Shown: piece by piece, positions 6,968 to 6,969 of the stretch
Numbering within the stretch: the stretch's first letter is position 1
How the letters are laid out: each line of letters starts with the position of its first letter
From: Synechococcaceae bacterium Bin_79_3
Lineage (GTDB): Bacteria; Cyanobacteriota; Cyanobacteriia; PCC-6307; Cyanobiaceae
Length of the DNA stretch: 6,969 nucleotides
NCBI GenBank assembly: GCA_009914645.1
Contig: VFLB01000230.1
Location: 1 to 6,969, forward strand
Direction of reading: 5' to 3'
The notes under the pieces: generated by a model
Database searches by the model: none
Told to the model about the DNA's origin: nothing
Seen by the model: the letters and a program-made list of their open reading frames with translations, nothing else
Translations under genes and position numbers: made by a program

Positions 6968-6969
6968 GC

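Noticed and set aside
1..6969. Search for CRISPR arrays, insertion sequences, tRNA or rRNA genes, toxin-antitoxin pairs or a new defence system
   Set aside because: No long direct or inverted repeats, transposase motifs or RNA gene structures were seen by eye, and coding sequence of recognised families fills nearly the whole window.

Overview
The window looks like a chromosomal housekeeping segment of a picocyanobacterium (Synechococcus/Cyanobium type). The evidence is the proteins themselves: a ribonuclease J with the cyanobacterial arginine-rich C-terminus, a Ycf23 (DUF561) protein, which is a family of cyanobacteria and algal plastids, and a UvrB and DapA that read like picocyanobacterial members. 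From memory, the order dapA-rnj-tilS-ycf23-holin-like-uvrB is also seen in marine and freshwater Synechococcus. Base composition looks moderate by eye, lower than typical high-GC Cyanobium, and there is one HIP1 octamer (GCGATCGC). A freshwater or brackish lineage of moderate GC is therefore plausible, but this is inference.

Layout. Positions 1-734 hold the 3' part of dapA (+, cut by the window edge). Positions 799-2718 hold a complete rnj (+). It meets tilS (2719-3690, -) head-on with no base between the two stop codons. A 62-base divergent intergenic region follows. Then ycf23 (3753-4502) and a four-helix holin-like membrane protein (4506-4889) lie on the + strand, three bases apart and in the same frame, each ending in TAATAA. 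After 68 bases comes a complete uvrB (4958-6967), which starts at GTG. No stretch longer than 68 bases lacks a gene.

Function. The genes cover lysine/diaminopimelate synthesis (dapA), RNA decay (rnj), tRNA-Ile lysidine modification (tilS) and nucleotide excision repair (uvrB), plus two genes of unknown role (ycf23 and the holin-like gene). They do not form one pathway. The neighbourhood looks like a conserved core block, not an island: there is no transposase, integrase, tRNA gene, CRISPR array, toxin-antitoxin pair or phage gene cluster. I found no undescribed multi-gene system. The points most worth a second look are the arginine-rich tail of RNase J, the hairpins at the abutting rnj/tilS stops, and the coupled ycf23/holin-like pair.
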